Positions 1-8,296 of a DNA stretch of 54,030 bases are shown here, piece by piece (position 1 is the first letter of the stretch; each line of letters starts with the position of its first letter). The stretch comes from Citricoccus zhacaiensis (GTDB lineage: Bacteria > Actinomycetota > Actinomycetes > Actinomycetales > Micrococcaceae), in the NCBI RefSeq assembly GCF_014645315.1, contig NZ_BMLQ01000003.1, forward strand, positions 1 through 54,030. The letters run 5' to 3'. Both the position numbers and the translations under genes were made by a program. Under the pieces are notes generated by a model. The model was not told where the DNA came from. It saw nothing but the letters and a program-made list of their open reading frames with translations, and ran no database searches.

Positions 1-120
1 GAGAAACGACGGAACGAGCAACGCACCGACAAGGAAATCCGCCGCTGCATCAAACGCTACCTAGCCCGCCGCGTCTACCGGACCCTCAACACCTCAGCCA
101 CAGTCCCGACCGCGGCTTGA
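1..120 (+). pseudogene. IS110-type transposase, C-terminal end (cut by window edge)
   Basis: The first 39 codons stay open to a TGA at 118-120 and encode a very basic tail containing CIKRYLARRVYRTLN. This resembles the end of IS110-family transposases (typically ...LKRYLAREVYR...). The stretch just after the stop, TTGACAGACATAGAAGAG, also looks like the ends of actinobacterial IS110 elements. The rest of the gene lies outside the window, so I cannot say whether the element is intact. It marks the left border of the aromatic-catabolism region. The family assignment rests on recalled similarity of a short tail. Confidence 0.6.
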
Positions 121-171
121 CAGACATAGAAGAGTCCCGAACTCGACTGAAAGCGGGAGACCGGGCGTGCC

Positions 172-1212
172 TCAGAGTTCGGCGAACATGTCCGGCACGG
201 ACAGCTCCCCGGTGACCGTCCCGTAGGTGCGGGCGGTCTCGGCCAGCTCCTCCTGGGCCGCCAGGTTGAACTCGGGCCGGAACCGGGGCAGCTTCATCTT
301 CTCCAGCACCTCCGGCGGGGTCTGGGTGTAGGTGCCGGTGATCCGGCGGACCTCGTCCGGGTTCTGCTGGGCATACTCCAGTCCGCGGACCAAGGCCTCC
401 CGGAAGGACCGCACCAGGTCCGGATCGTTCTCGAGGGTCTCCTCGCTCGCGAAGTACCCACCGGTGTCGAGTTCGGGGTTGGCCTCCGCATACGGCCAGG
501 AGACGGCCACCATGCCGGCTTCCAATGCAGGGGTGACGAAGGGTTCCACCACGACTCCGGCGTCGAGCTGCCCGTTCTCCAACGCCGCCTGGACGTCCGG
601 GAAGGCCATCTCCATGAACTCCAGGGACCCGCCGTCTCCGCCGGCCTTGTCCATGACCTGACGGCACGCCGTGTCCCCGATGTTCGCCAGCTGGTTCGAG
701 GACAGCGTCTTGCCCGCCAGATCGCGGATGCTCTCGAATCCGGAGTCCGGGGCCGCGATGAGCGCCACGTTGTCCTGGCCGGGTTCGCCCGTGGTGGTGC
801 TGCCGGAGCAGAAGAACTTCAGGCCGATGCCCTGCGAACGGGCCACCATCATGGACACCACGTTGCCGAAGGCGAAGTCGAACTGGCCCGAGGAGACCCC
901 CGGGAAGGAGATGGCGCCACCGGAGGTCGACTCGATCGTGACGTCCAGGCCGGCCTCCTCGAAGAAGCCCTGCTCCTTGGCCAGGTGCAGGGGCGCGACG
1001 TCGACGATCGGGATCGCCCCGACCGTCACCGCGCGCAGGTCTCCGGAACCGCCAGCCGATCCGCCAGCTGATGTGGCGTCTCCACCGGTGTCACCACCGC
1101 CAGAGGGATCACCCTGCCCGCAGGCGGCGGCGGTCCCGGCCACCAGGGCCGCCGTCCCCACGGCGAGCAACCCCCGCCGGGTCAGTCGGGTGTTTCGCGT
1201 GTCCACGGTCAT
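172..1212 (-). CDS. ABC transporter substrate-binding lipoprotein, NMT1/TauA type (receptor 1)
   Basis: A 346-residue extracytoplasmic receptor for an ABC importer. The N-terminus has a TRRGLL twin-arginine-like patch, a hydrophobic stretch and a lipobox ending TAAAC, so the mature protein should be lipid-anchored. The body starts with VGAIPIVDVAPLHLAKEQG, followed by FDFAFGN and VVEPFVT, the usual framework of NMT1/TauA (SsuA-like) receptors. The ATG at 1212 was chosen because GGAAGGAGA precedes it and the signal peptide starts there. The start overlaps the stop of the upstream enzyme gene (ATGA), so it is the last gene of an operon running leftwards. It is closest in this window to the receptor at 2969-4066. 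The ligand is unknown; aromatic or 2-oxo acids are an inference from context. Confidence 0.88.
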   Translation of the reverse strand: MTVDTRNTRLTRRGLLAVGTAALVAGTAAACGQGDPSGGGDTGGDATSAGGSAGGSGDLRAVTVGAIPIVDVAPLHLAKEQGFFEEAGLDVTIESTSGGAISFPGVSSGQFDFAFGNVVSMMVARSQGIGLKFFCSGSTTTGEPGQDNVALIAAPDSGFESIRDLAGKTLSSNQLANIGDTACRQVMDKAGGDGGSLEFMEMAFPDVQAALENGQLDAGVVVEPFVTPALEAGMVAVSWPYAEANPELDTGGYFASEETLENDPDLVRSFREALVRGLEYAQQNPDEVRRITGTYTQTPPEVLEKMKLPRFRPEFNLAAQEELAETARTYGTVTGELSVPDMFAEL

Positions 1213-2972
1213 TCTCCTTCCGCGAAGCTGTGGGCCAGCACCCAGGAGGGGAAGTCGGCGATCTTCGCGTCGATGAGGATCGGCCGGTCCCGCGGACCGT
1301 CCAGCCACTCCTGCACGGCACCCAGGTCGGATTCCTGCCGCACGGTCACCGACGAGCAGCCGAAGCCGGCAGCGATGGCCGCGATGTCCGTCGGCGGGAA
1401 CTGCACCGTGTCCAGGCGGTCGGTCTCGTGGACGAAGTGGTGCACCTCGGCCCCGTAGGCCGCGTCGTTGTAGACCACCACCATCAGCGGCATCTTCAAC
1501 CGCACGGCGGTCTCCAGCTCCACGAGGGACATCAGCAGCCCGCCGTCACCCACGCCGGCAATGGCGATCCGGTCCGGGGAGGCCAGTTGGGATCCCATGG
1601 CGCTGGACAGGGCCAGACCGATCGACTGGAACGCCAGGGGCACGCAGTAGCCGGTGTTGTCCGGCACCCGGAAGTGCATGGCCGGGTAGGCGTTGAAGTT
1701 GCCGCCGTCCGGGACCACTATCCGTTCCATCGGGACCATCTCGTCCAGCCGGTTGGTCAGCAGCCGCGGATCGATCCGCCCGCTGTCCGGATCACCCGCG
1801 ATCACAGGCTCGGAGACGTCCTCGAAGGGCTGATCGCGCCAGTGCAGCGACTCCGCCACCCGGGCACGGGTCTCCTCGGTCCGGTAGCCCGTCTGCGCGC
1901 CCCCGGTGGAAGCCAGCCGTTCACCCAAGGCGACGGCGGCAGCGGAGGCGGTGAGGCCGGCGTCGCCCAACACCTCCAGGTCCACCGGGTAGTGGAGGCC
2001 GAACGCGCGCGGGGTGTCGTCCACCTGGATGACGGTCTTGCCGCGCAGGTGCGTGCCGTCCCGGGTGGTCCACCGGTTCAGGGCCGCGCCGAACACGAGC
2101 ATCACGTCGGCCTGGCGCACCAGCTCGGCGGCCCCGTCCGTGGAGAAGCCGCCCATCACGTCCAGGTGCCACGGGTCCTCGTGGAAGAGCCCGCGCCCCA
2201 CCGCCGAGGTGGTCAGCAGCGCTCCGGCGCGCTCGGCCAGGGCACGGATGGGCCCGACGCCGGCCGCGGCACCCCGGCCGCCCACGATCACCGGACGCTC
2301 GGCGCCGGCCAGCAGCTCGGCGATTCGCTCGACCGCCTCCGGCGCGGCGCCGGCGGGCGTGGGCGGTACGGGCGGGGCCACCGATTCCACCAGGGAGCGC
2401 TGGCCCTCCGGGATGGTGCCCTCCTGGACGTCCAGGGGCATGGACAGCACCACGGTGCGCCGGTCGTTGACGGCCCGGGTCACGGCGCGGATGGTGTCTG
2501 CCACGGCCGAGGCGGGGGAGTGCAGCCGCTCGGCCACCGCGCCCATGCCCTCGACCACCTTGTCCTGGTCGATGTAGAAGTTCGAACCGTACTGACCACC
2601 CGGGGTGTCCCCGGAGATCACGAGCACGGGGGTGCGGGACTTGGCGGCCTCACCGATGCCGGTGAGGGCGTTGGACAGCCCGCAGCCCTGGTGGACGGTG
2701 ACCACGGAGAGCCGGCCGGTGGAGCGGGAGTAGGCGTCGGCCATGCAGGCGGCGCCCATCTCATGCCGGGCCGCGGTGAAGGGGATCCCATCCGGACGCT
2801 GGTCGCTCGGGGCGATCAGCGCGTTGGTGGCCCGGAAGTTGCCGGAGCCGACCACGCCGAACACGTGTGCGGCGCCCATACGGGCGATGATCCGCCCGAC
2901 GGCCTCACTGACCTTCAGGGCTGCCGGGGGTGTGGGCGTCATGGTCTCGTGCTGCGGTGCCGTGGTGGTCAT
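1209..2972 (-). CDS. Thiamine-diphosphate-dependent enzyme, benzoylformate decarboxylase/acetolactate synthase superfamily
   Basis: A 587-residue ThDP enzyme with the standard PYR, middle and PP domains. The PYR domain has FTAARHEMGAACMADAYS with the catalytic Glu. The PP domain has the ThDP/Mg motif GDGGLLMSLVELE followed about 25 residues later by YND. Two positions look like 2-oxoacid decarboxylases rather than acetolactate synthase: GVVGSGN carries Ser where acetolactate synthase usually has Gly, and VVTVHQGCGLSNAL carries His at the benzoylformate decarboxylase His70 position (both aligned by eye). GGAGGG precedes the ATG. ATGA overlaps join it to both flanking receptor genes, so its substrate is probably the imported compound. 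Benzoylformate-type decarboxylation is possible, but another 2-oxoacid decarboxylase or lyase is not excluded. Confidence 0.8.
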   Translation of the reverse strand: MTTTAPQHETMTPTPPAALKVSEAVGRIIARMGAAHVFGVVGSGNFRATNALIAPSDQRPDGIPFTAARHEMGAACMADAYSRSTGRLSVVTVHQGCGLSNALTGIGEAAKSRTPVLVISGDTPGGQYGSNFYIDQDKVVEGMGAVAERLHSPASAVADTIRAVTRAVNDRRTVVLSMPLDVQEGTIPEGQRSLVESVAPPVPPTPAGAAPEAVERIAELLAGAERPVIVGGRGAAAGVGPIRALAERAGALLTTSAVGRGLFHEDPWHLDVMGGFSTDGAAELVRQADVMLVFGAALNRWTTRDGTHLRGKTVIQVDDTPRAFGLHYPVDLEVLGDAGLTASAAAVALGERLASTGGAQTGYRTEETRARVAESLHWRDQPFEDVSEPVIAGDPDSGRIDPRLLTNRLDEMVPMERIVVPDGGNFNAYPAMHFRVPDNTGYCVPLAFQSIGLALSSAMGSQLASPDRIAIAGVGDGGLLMSLVELETAVRLKMPLMVVVYNDAAYGAEVHHFVHETDRLDTVQFPPTDIAAIAAGFGCSSVTVRQESDLGAVQEWLDGPRDRPILIDAKIADFPSWVLAHSFAEGE

Positions 2973-4066
2973 TCGGTTCCCTCCGGCAGCAGGGCGTCCA
3001 GATCCGGGGCCTCGTCGATGACGCCGTACTTCACGGCGGCCTCGCCGAGGGCGGTCATGGCCTCGCGGGAGAAGTCCGCCTTGAAGCGCGGCAGGGTGAT
3101 GCGCTCCAGGATCTCCGGGTCCGTCTCGGTGTACTCGCCGATCACCTCGCGGACCACGTCCGGGTTCTCCTGGCTGTACTCCATGGACTTGCGCATGGCG
3201 CGGGTGAACGCCTCGACGTCCTCCGGCCGCTGCTCGATGACCTCCTCCGTGGTGAAGTAGCCACCGATGTCCAGGTCCGGGTGGGCCTCGGCGTAGGGCC
3301 AGGACACGGCCTTCAGGCCGGCGTCGAGGGACTGGGTCAGGTACGGCTCCAGGACGAGGGCCGCCTCCACCTGGCCGTTCTGCACGGCGGCCGCGGCATC
3401 GCCGAAGGCCAGCTCGATGAAGTCCATGTCCGCGCCATCACCGCCCGCGTTGTCCACCGCGAGGCGGATCGAGGTGTCACCGATGTTCATCAGGTTGTTC
3501 GAGGAGGCGGTCTGGCCCTGCAGGTCCGCGGTGGTCTCCAGCTCGGAGTCCTCCAGGGCGATGACGGCCGCGAAGTCCTTGCCCTCCTCGCCCGTGGTGG
3601 TGGTGCCGTTGGCGACGTACTGCAGCGGCAGGCCCTGGTCCCGGGCCACCATGAGGGAGACGGTGTTGCCGAAGGCGAAGTCATAGTCACCGGCCACCAC
3701 GCCGGGCACGGCGATGGCACCGCCGGAGGTGTTCACCACCTCGACGTCCAGGCCCTCCTCCTCGAAGAAGCCCTCCTTCACGCCCACGTGGATCGGGGCG
3801 ACGTCACCGATGGGGATGGCCCCGACCCGGATGGGGGTCAGGTCCTCCGAGCCGCTGCCGGTCTCGGTGCCGGCCGACGTCGCCTCCTCTCCGCCGGACG
3901 GCGCGCCGGAACCGCAGGCGGCCAGCCCCAGGGTGACGGTGAGGCTGACGGTGAGGATGCCGACGCCGGACGCGAGCGACCGGAGGCGTCCGCGGCGCGC
4001 GTGGGGTCGGCTGAGGTCTCGGTTGAGGGGTGGTGTCGGTGACGGTGTCAGTGATGGAGGGGTCAT
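2969..4066 (-). CDS. ABC transporter substrate-binding lipoprotein, NMT1/TauA type (receptor 2)
   Basis: A 365-residue receptor with a basic N-terminus, hydrophobic core and LAAC lipobox. VGAIPIGDVAPIHV, TSGGAIAVPGVV and LVLEPYLT match receptor 1 in the same places, so the two are paralogues. The Thr/Gly/Glu-rich linker after the lipobox is typical of lipoproteins. It is the first gene of the operon receptor 2, ThDP enzyme, receptor 1. Its stop overlaps the next start (ATGA). The ribosome-binding site is weak. Upstream, on the minus strand, lies TTGACA at 4116-4121 beside a perfect 15-bp palindrome at the end of the LysR gene, so LysR control is likely. No permease gene is in this operon; the core at 5258-8209 is the nearest. 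Confidence 0.88.
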   Translation of the reverse strand: MTPPSLTPSPTPPLNRDLSRPHARRGRLRSLASGVGILTVSLTVTLGLAACGSGAPSGGEEATSAGTETGSGSEDLTPIRVGAIPIGDVAPIHVGVKEGFFEEEGLDVEVVNTSGGAIAVPGVVAGDYDFAFGNTVSLMVARDQGLPLQYVANGTTTTGEEGKDFAAVIALEDSELETTADLQGQTASSNNLMNIGDTSIRLAVDNAGGDGADMDFIELAFGDAAAAVQNGQVEAALVLEPYLTQSLDAGLKAVSWPYAEAHPDLDIGGYFTTEEVIEQRPEDVEAFTRAMRKSMEYSQENPDVVREVIGEYTETDPEILERITLPRFKADFSREAMTALGEAAVKYGVIDEAPDLDALLPEGTE

Positions 4067-4115
4067 AGAGGCACCGTATGATGCGGATCACACGCGGTCC
4101 AATGATCGTTCTGTG

Positions 4116-4138
4116 TGTCAAACATAGATCTGATCTAT
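4116..4138 (-). promoter_or_regulatory. LysR-type operator with adjacent -35 box
   Basis: Bases 4124-4138 form a perfect palindrome, ATAGATC-T-GATCTAT, which contains the LysR-type T-N11-A pattern (T4125, A4137). On the minus strand it lies 2 bp upstream of a TTGACA hexamer (4116-4121) that faces the receptor 2 operon. An activator site touching the -35 box is classic for LysR proteins. The palindrome overlaps the stop codon of the LysR gene. I did not find a convincing -10 box. Confidence 0.6.
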
Positions 4139-5043
4139 AGGTTCGGGCCCTCGGTGGAGTGTCTCGTTGTGCCGAGGTCCCGGAGCTGGTCGACGGCCCA
4201 GGGGACGAACCAGGCCGTGGCCGAGGTTGGCGGCCGGGGTGCCGCGTAGGCGTGCACGGTCACGTCGGTATCCTCATAGGGCAGGGGCCATTGCTCGATG
4301 TCCCAGGCGTGGAACCACTCCGCGAGGAGGATCTCCGGCACGAAGGCGAGCAGGTCCGTGCCGGCCACCAGGGCGGGGATGGCGGAGAAGCTGGAGACGG
4401 CCACGGACCCGCCGGCCGGTGGCGGCATGCGGTCCTCGATGAGCGTGTGACCGGTGGAGCCGCGGATGACCACCCGGGCGGCGCGGGAGATGTCCTCGGC
4501 CGTCGGGCGCCCCGGTCCGAGGCGGCCGCGGCGGGCGATGCAGACGTAGCGGTCACGGCGCAGGGGCAGGGCGTGGACCTCACCGCGGGGACGGGCGGAG
4601 GCGATCGCCAGGTCGAGGACCCCGGCCGTCAGCAGGTCCGCGGCGGTGGTGGTGTCCAGCTGGACCACGTCCAGGCTGCAGCCGGGCGCGGTGGCGGCGA
4701 GGGCGGGGACCAACCGGGGCAGGAACACCAGCTGACCGAGGTCGGTGACGGCGATCCGGAAGGTGGCGGCGGCGTGGGCGGGTTCGAAATCTGCGAGGCT
4801 GGCCACCGCAGCGTCAGCCGCGGCGGGCATGGTGGCCACCTCCGCGTAGAGCTGGCGGGCAGCCCGGGTCGGCACCACCCCGCGGCCCGAGCGGGCGAAC
4901 AGCTCATCGCCCGTGGCGCGCCGAAGACGGTTGACGGAATGCGTGACGGACGGCTGGGTGAGGTTCAAGCGCGCCGCAGCGGCAGTCAGGGTGCCCTCCT
5001 CCATGACCGCGACGAAGACCCGGATGAGGTTCAGGTCGAGCAT
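4135..5043 (-). CDS. LysR-family transcriptional regulator
   Basis: A 302-residue regulator. The first 60 residues are the winged helix-turn-helix: LIRVFVAVMEEGTLTAAAA, then LNLTQPSVTHSVNRLR, then the wing LFARSGRGVVPT. The remainder is a periplasmic-binding-protein-like effector domain (TFRIAVTDLGQLVFLPRLV). It sits immediately upstream of the receptor 2/ThDP enzyme/receptor 1 operon in the same direction and is divergent from the ABC core operon, so it could control either. A LysR-type palindrome overlaps its stop codon. The effector is not deducible; the substrate or a catabolite of the adjacent enzyme is the natural guess. Confidence 0.93.
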   Translation of the reverse strand: MLDLNLIRVFVAVMEEGTLTAAAARLNLTQPSVTHSVNRLRRATGDELFARSGRGVVPTRAARQLYAEVATMPAAADAAVASLADFEPAHAAATFRIAVTDLGQLVFLPRLVPALAATAPGCSLDVVQLDTTTAADLLTAGVLDLAIASARPRGEVHALPLRRDRYVCIARRGRLGPGRPTAEDISRAARVVIRGSTGHTLIEDRMPPPAGGSVAVSSFSAIPALVAGTDLLAFVPEILLAEWFHAWDIEQWPLPYEDTDVTVHAYAAPRPPTSATAWFVPWAVDQLRDLGTTRHSTEGPNL

Positions 5044-5105
5044 GCGTGCCTCCTGGGCGCTGGCAGACCGCCGGGTGGGACGGCTTCTCCTGGGCGGTAA
5101 TTCAC

Positions 5106-5195
5106 TTGACAGTCAATATTGTTGAACTCTTGAACTAAGTCTCACTCGTGTCTAGTCTGGTTACAGCCTGTGGGACGGGTCACAATATTGTTGAC
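5106..5195 (+). promoter_or_regulatory. ABC core promoter with two CAATATTG operator sites
   Basis: A plausible promoter is TTGAAC (5130-5135), 17 bp, TAGTCT (5153-5158). CAATATTGTTGA occurs just upstream (5114-5125), preceded by TTGACAGTCAA (5106-5116). A second copy, ACAATATTGTTGAC (5182-5195), lies downstream of the expected start point, in the leader of the permease gene. The same 14 bases recur at 35758-35771 before a receptor gene and a divergent MarR gene. Sites on either side of a promoter suggest repression. Confidence 0.6.
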
Positions 5196-5257
5196 GAAAA
5201 TGTCAGCATAGCCGTCCCCAACGACCACCCCCTGTCGCGAGCGGAGCACCTCGATCG

Positions 5258-6319
5258 ATGACTGAACCAACCCCGTCCACCGGCGCGCCGGGCCAGCATG
5301 GCCCGGGCGGGTCCGGAGACATCCACCGTGAATCGGAGGTCGAGCGGTTGCACCGTCTCGAGTCCTCCAGTGGTTCCGACCGCCGCCGGGGAGATACCCG
5401 GCGGCACACCGATGCGGCCACCGTGGCCGGCCTCGATATCCCCACGCGGCCGGATCCGGCGGCTCCGCGCACCTCGGTGGCGCAGTCCGGGGTGACCGGA
5501 CGGCCGACGTCGTCCGGTCCGTCCCGGGCCACGCGCAAGCCGCGCCGCGATTGGGGGACCAAGTCCCTCGGGCTGGTGGGCCTGCTGGGCTTCCTGGTGA
5601 TCTGGGAGGTGCTGCCGCGCACCGGGATCGTGAATCCGACGTTCCTGCCCCCGGCCTCGGAGGCCATCGCGGATCTGTTCCGGAACGTCGGGCTGACCGC
5701 GTTCTGGCAGGCCGTCGGGGACACGATGTGGCAGTGGCTGCTGGGCATGCTGATCGCGTGTATCGCGGCGACTGTGCTGGGCTTTCTGATCGGCTCGTCC
5801 ACGTTCCTGCGCCGGTTCACGAACTCGACCATCGAGTTCATGCGACCGGTGCCGTCGGTGGCGTTGATCCCGCTGGCGGTGCTGCTGTTCGGTGTGGAGA
5901 TCGAGTCGGCCCTGCTGCTGATCGTGTACGCCTCCTTCTGGCAGGTGCTGATCCAGGTCCTGTACGGGGTGGCCGATGTGGACAACGTGGCCATGAACAC
6001 GGCACGGTCCTACGGGCTCGGTCCGCTGGCGCGGCTGCGCTACGTCATCTTCCCCACGGCGTTGCCGTACCTGATGACGGGGGTGCGCCTGGCCTCGGCG
6101 GTGGCCCTGATCCTGGCGATCACCGCCCAGCTGATCATCGGCAACCCGGGACTGGGCGCCGAGATCGCCAAGGCCCAGTCCGGTGGCTCCTACGTGGCGA
6201 TGTACGCCCTCATCCTGGCGACCGGCCTGCTCGGCGTCATCATCAACCTGGTCATGCGCATGATCGAGCGCAAGGTGCTGTCCTGGCACTCCTCGGTCCG
6301 AACGGAGGTCGCCAAGTGA
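5258..6319 (+). CDS. ABC transporter permease, SsuC/TauC type, with long N-terminal extension
   Basis: A 353-residue inner-membrane permease of the NMT1/TauA-type importer family. The first ~95 residues are polar and rich in Pro, Arg and Gly, which is unusual; typical family members are about 250-280 residues. The membrane part begins at LGLVGLLGFLVIWEVL and has about six segments. The coupling-helix (EAA-like) region is ARSYGLGPLARLRYVIFP. The stop overlaps the start of the second permease (GTGA at 6316-6319). Start choice is uncertain because the only Shine-Dalgarno-like GGAG is 12 nt upstream; a later start would shorten the extension. It probably pairs with the second permease as a heterodimer. 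Confidence 0.88.
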   Translation: MTEPTPSTGAPGQHGPGGSGDIHRESEVERLHRLESSSGSDRRRGDTRRHTDAATVAGLDIPTRPDPAAPRTSVAQSGVTGRPTSSGPSRATRKPRRDWGTKSLGLVGLLGFLVIWEVLPRTGIVNPTFLPPASEAIADLFRNVGLTAFWQAVGDTMWQWLLGMLIACIAATVLGFLIGSSTFLRRFTNSTIEFMRPVPSVALIPLAVLLFGVEIESALLLIVYASFWQVLIQVLYGVADVDNVAMNTARSYGLGPLARLRYVIFPTALPYLMTGVRLASAVALILAITAQLIIGNPGLGAEIAKAQSGGSYVAMYALILATGLLGVIINLVMRMIERKVLSWHSSVRTEVAK

Positions 6320-7227
6320 GCGCCGAAATCCCCCTCGCCTCGCACACCAACCTGCCGGACAGCTCCACCGGGGCCGCCCAGGCCAACCGGGCCGTCTCCC
6401 CGAAAGGCCCCTCGGGGCCCCGGCAGCCCCGCCCTGCCTCCAAGCGCGCCACCGGGGCGCTGAAGGGGTTGTTCTTCATCGCGGCCCTGCCCGTGATCCT
6501 GGTGCTGATCTGGTACATCTCCACCGCCGTGGGGGAGAAGAACTTCTTCGTGCCCACCCCGGCACTGCTGGTGGAGACGTTCTTCGCCACCTGGACCGGG
6601 GACCGGATCACCACGGATGTCATCCCCTCGCTGACCCGCCTGCTGATCGGGATCGCCGGCTCGATCATCATCGGCATCGTGGCGGGGCTGCTCATCGGCT
6701 CCGTGCGCTGGCTGCGCGCCCTGACCGAACCCACGCTGGAGTTCTTCCGCGCGATCCCGCCGACCGTGCTGATCCCGGTACTGATGCTGCTGATCGGCAT
6801 CGGCGATGACATGAAGGTCGCCGTCATCATCTCCGGAGCCGTCTGGCCGATCCTGCTGAACACGATCGAGGGCGTGCGCTCGATGGACGAGGTCCTCTCG
6901 GACACCACGCACACCTACGGGATCAAGGGCTTCAACCGCGTCCGCTATCTCATTCTCCCCTCGGCCATGCCGCAGATCATGGCCGGCATCCGCCAGTCCC
7001 TGTCGATCGCGCTGATCCTGATGGTCATCTCCGAGATGTTCGCCGCCTCCTCCGGGCTGGGCTTCACCATCGTGCAGTTCCAGCGGTCCTTCGCGATCCC
7101 GGAGATGTGGTCCGGCATCGTGCTGCTGGGCATCATCGGCGTGATCATGTCCTTCATCTTCCAGCTCATCGAGCGCAACGTACTGCGCTGGTACCACGGC
7201 CTGAGGGAGATCGAGAATGCGGCCTGA
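6316..7227 (+). CDS. ABC transporter permease, second subunit
   Basis: A 303-residue permease starting at the GTG that overlaps the preceding stop. After ~45 polar residues comes the first membrane segment (GLFFIAALPVILVLIWYIS). The EAA-like loop is THTYGIKGFNRVRYLILP and the end is IIGVIMSFIFQLIERNVLRW. It is clearly related to the first permease, sharing the FFRAIPPT/FMRPVPSV-type loop, so the two likely form the channel together. Translational coupling suggests equal stoichiometry. It is followed after 76 nt by the ATPase gene. Confidence 0.9.
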   Translation: MSAEIPLASHTNLPDSSTGAAQANRAVSPKGPSGPRQPRPASKRATGALKGLFFIAALPVILVLIWYISTAVGEKNFFVPTPALLVETFFATWTGDRITTDVIPSLTRLLIGIAGSIIIGIVAGLLIGSVRWLRALTEPTLEFFRAIPPTVLIPVLMLLIGIGDDMKVAVIISGAVWPILLNTIEGVRSMDEVLSDTTHTYGIKGFNRVRYLILPSAMPQIMAGIRQSLSIALILMVISEMFAASSGLGFTIVQFQRSFAIPEMWSGIVLLGIIGVIMSFIFQLIERNVLRWYHGLREIENAA

Positions 7228-7303
7228 GCCCACCGAATCCGTCAGCCCCCATCCAGTGCACGCCGATTCATCCCCCGAGTCTCACACCGAAAAGGAAGCC
7301 ACC

Positions 7304-8209
7304 ATGACTTCTGACCAGACCTCCACCGCAGGCACCGTCATCTCCCAGGGCGGCGTGGCCGAGACCCCGGACGGACTGATCACCGTCGGCAAGACCATGC
7401 CGGACGGTCAGGCCATGCTCTCCGTGCGGAACATGAAGAAGGTGTACCACACCGACGGCGGCGACATCGAAGCCGTCCGCAACCTCACCTTCGACCTGCC
7501 CCAGGGCCAGCTGGCCTGCCTGGTCGGGCCCTCCGGATCCGGCAAGACCACGCTGCTGAAGTGCATCGCGGGGCTGCTGGCCCCCAGCGCCGGGGAGGTC
7601 ACCCTGCATGGCAAGAAGGTCACCGGTCCGCCGAAGTCCATGGCCGTGGTCTTCCAGGAGTACGGCCGCTCCTTGTTCCCCTGGATGCGGGTGCGGGACA
7701 ACGTGGAACTGCCCCTGAAGAACGCCGGGATGGACAAGGCCAAGCGGGACGAGCTCGTGGACAACGCCCTCGAGGCCGTGGGCCTGGCCCACGTGCCCAA
7801 GTCCTACCCCTGGCAGCTCTCCGGCGGCATGCAGCAGCGCGTGGCCATCGCCCGCGCCGTGGCCTACCAGCCCCAGGTGCTGCTCATGGACGAGCCCTTC
7901 GCCGCCGTGGACGCCCAGACCCGCGCCGACCTGGAAGACCTCGTCCGCAGCGTCTGGAAGAAGCTCGGCGTCTCCGTCCTGTTCGTCACCCATGACATCG
8001 ACGAGTCCGTCTACCTCGGCGAACGCGTCATCATCCTGTCCTCCTCACCGACCGTGATCCAGGAAGATGTCCTGATCGACCTGCCGGACGAGCGCGATCA
8101 GCTCGAGACCCGCTCCTCCCAGCGTTTCTCCGAACTCCGCCACCACGTCTACGAACAGATCCAGCTCGCCAAGAAGGGCTTCCGCCCCGAGGACGCCATC
8201 GCCCGGTAG
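7304..8209 (+). CDS. ABC transporter ATP-binding protein, SsuB/TauB type
   Basis: A 301-residue ATPase that powers the importer. In order: Walker A GPSGSGKTT, Q-loop VFQEYGRSLFPW, signature LSGGMQQRVAIARA, Walker B VLLMDEPFAAVD, and the switch His in FVTHDIDES. The start at 7304 is preferred over an in-frame ATG at 7217 because AAAGGAAG lies 5 nt before it and the upstream codons overlap the permease gene. The first ~45 residues before LSVRNMKKVY are polar. This is the only ATPase of its kind in the window, although six cognate receptors are encoded. Confidence 0.93.
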   Translation: MTSDQTSTAGTVISQGGVAETPDGLITVGKTMPDGQAMLSVRNMKKVYHTDGGDIEAVRNLTFDLPQGQLACLVGPSGSGKTTLLKCIAGLLAPSAGEVTLHGKKVTGPPKSMAVVFQEYGRSLFPWMRVRDNVELPLKNAGMDKAKRDELVDNALEAVGLAHVPKSYPWQLSGGMQQRVAIARAVAYQPQVLLMDEPFAAVDAQTRADLEDLVRSVWKKLGVSVLFVTHDIDESVYLGERVIILSSSPTVIQEDVLIDLPDERDQLETRSSQRFSELRHHVYEQIQLAKKGFRPEDAIAR

Positions 8210-8296
8210 GGCAACGCCGACCACGCCAACCGGGACAGTGTGCCCCGGCGGCCGCGAAGTACGACGGTGCTGCGGTTGCCGGGGCGCGCTGCGTGG

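Noticed and set aside
1209-2972. Annotation as acetolactate synthase
   Set aside because: Residues at the two diagnostic positions look like a decarboxylase, and there is no small regulatory subunit or branched-chain pathway gene nearby.
1071-3260. Long plus-strand open frame over the ThDP enzyme and receptor genes
   Set aside because: Composition (Gly, His, Arg, Val) is typical of a shadow frame, and the opposite strand encodes convincing conserved proteins throughout.
172-8209. Taurine/alkanesulfonate (tau/ssu) transport system
   Set aside because: The transporter family matches, but there is no TauD, SsuD or other sulfonate gene, while aromatic genes surround most receptors. The ligand is left open.
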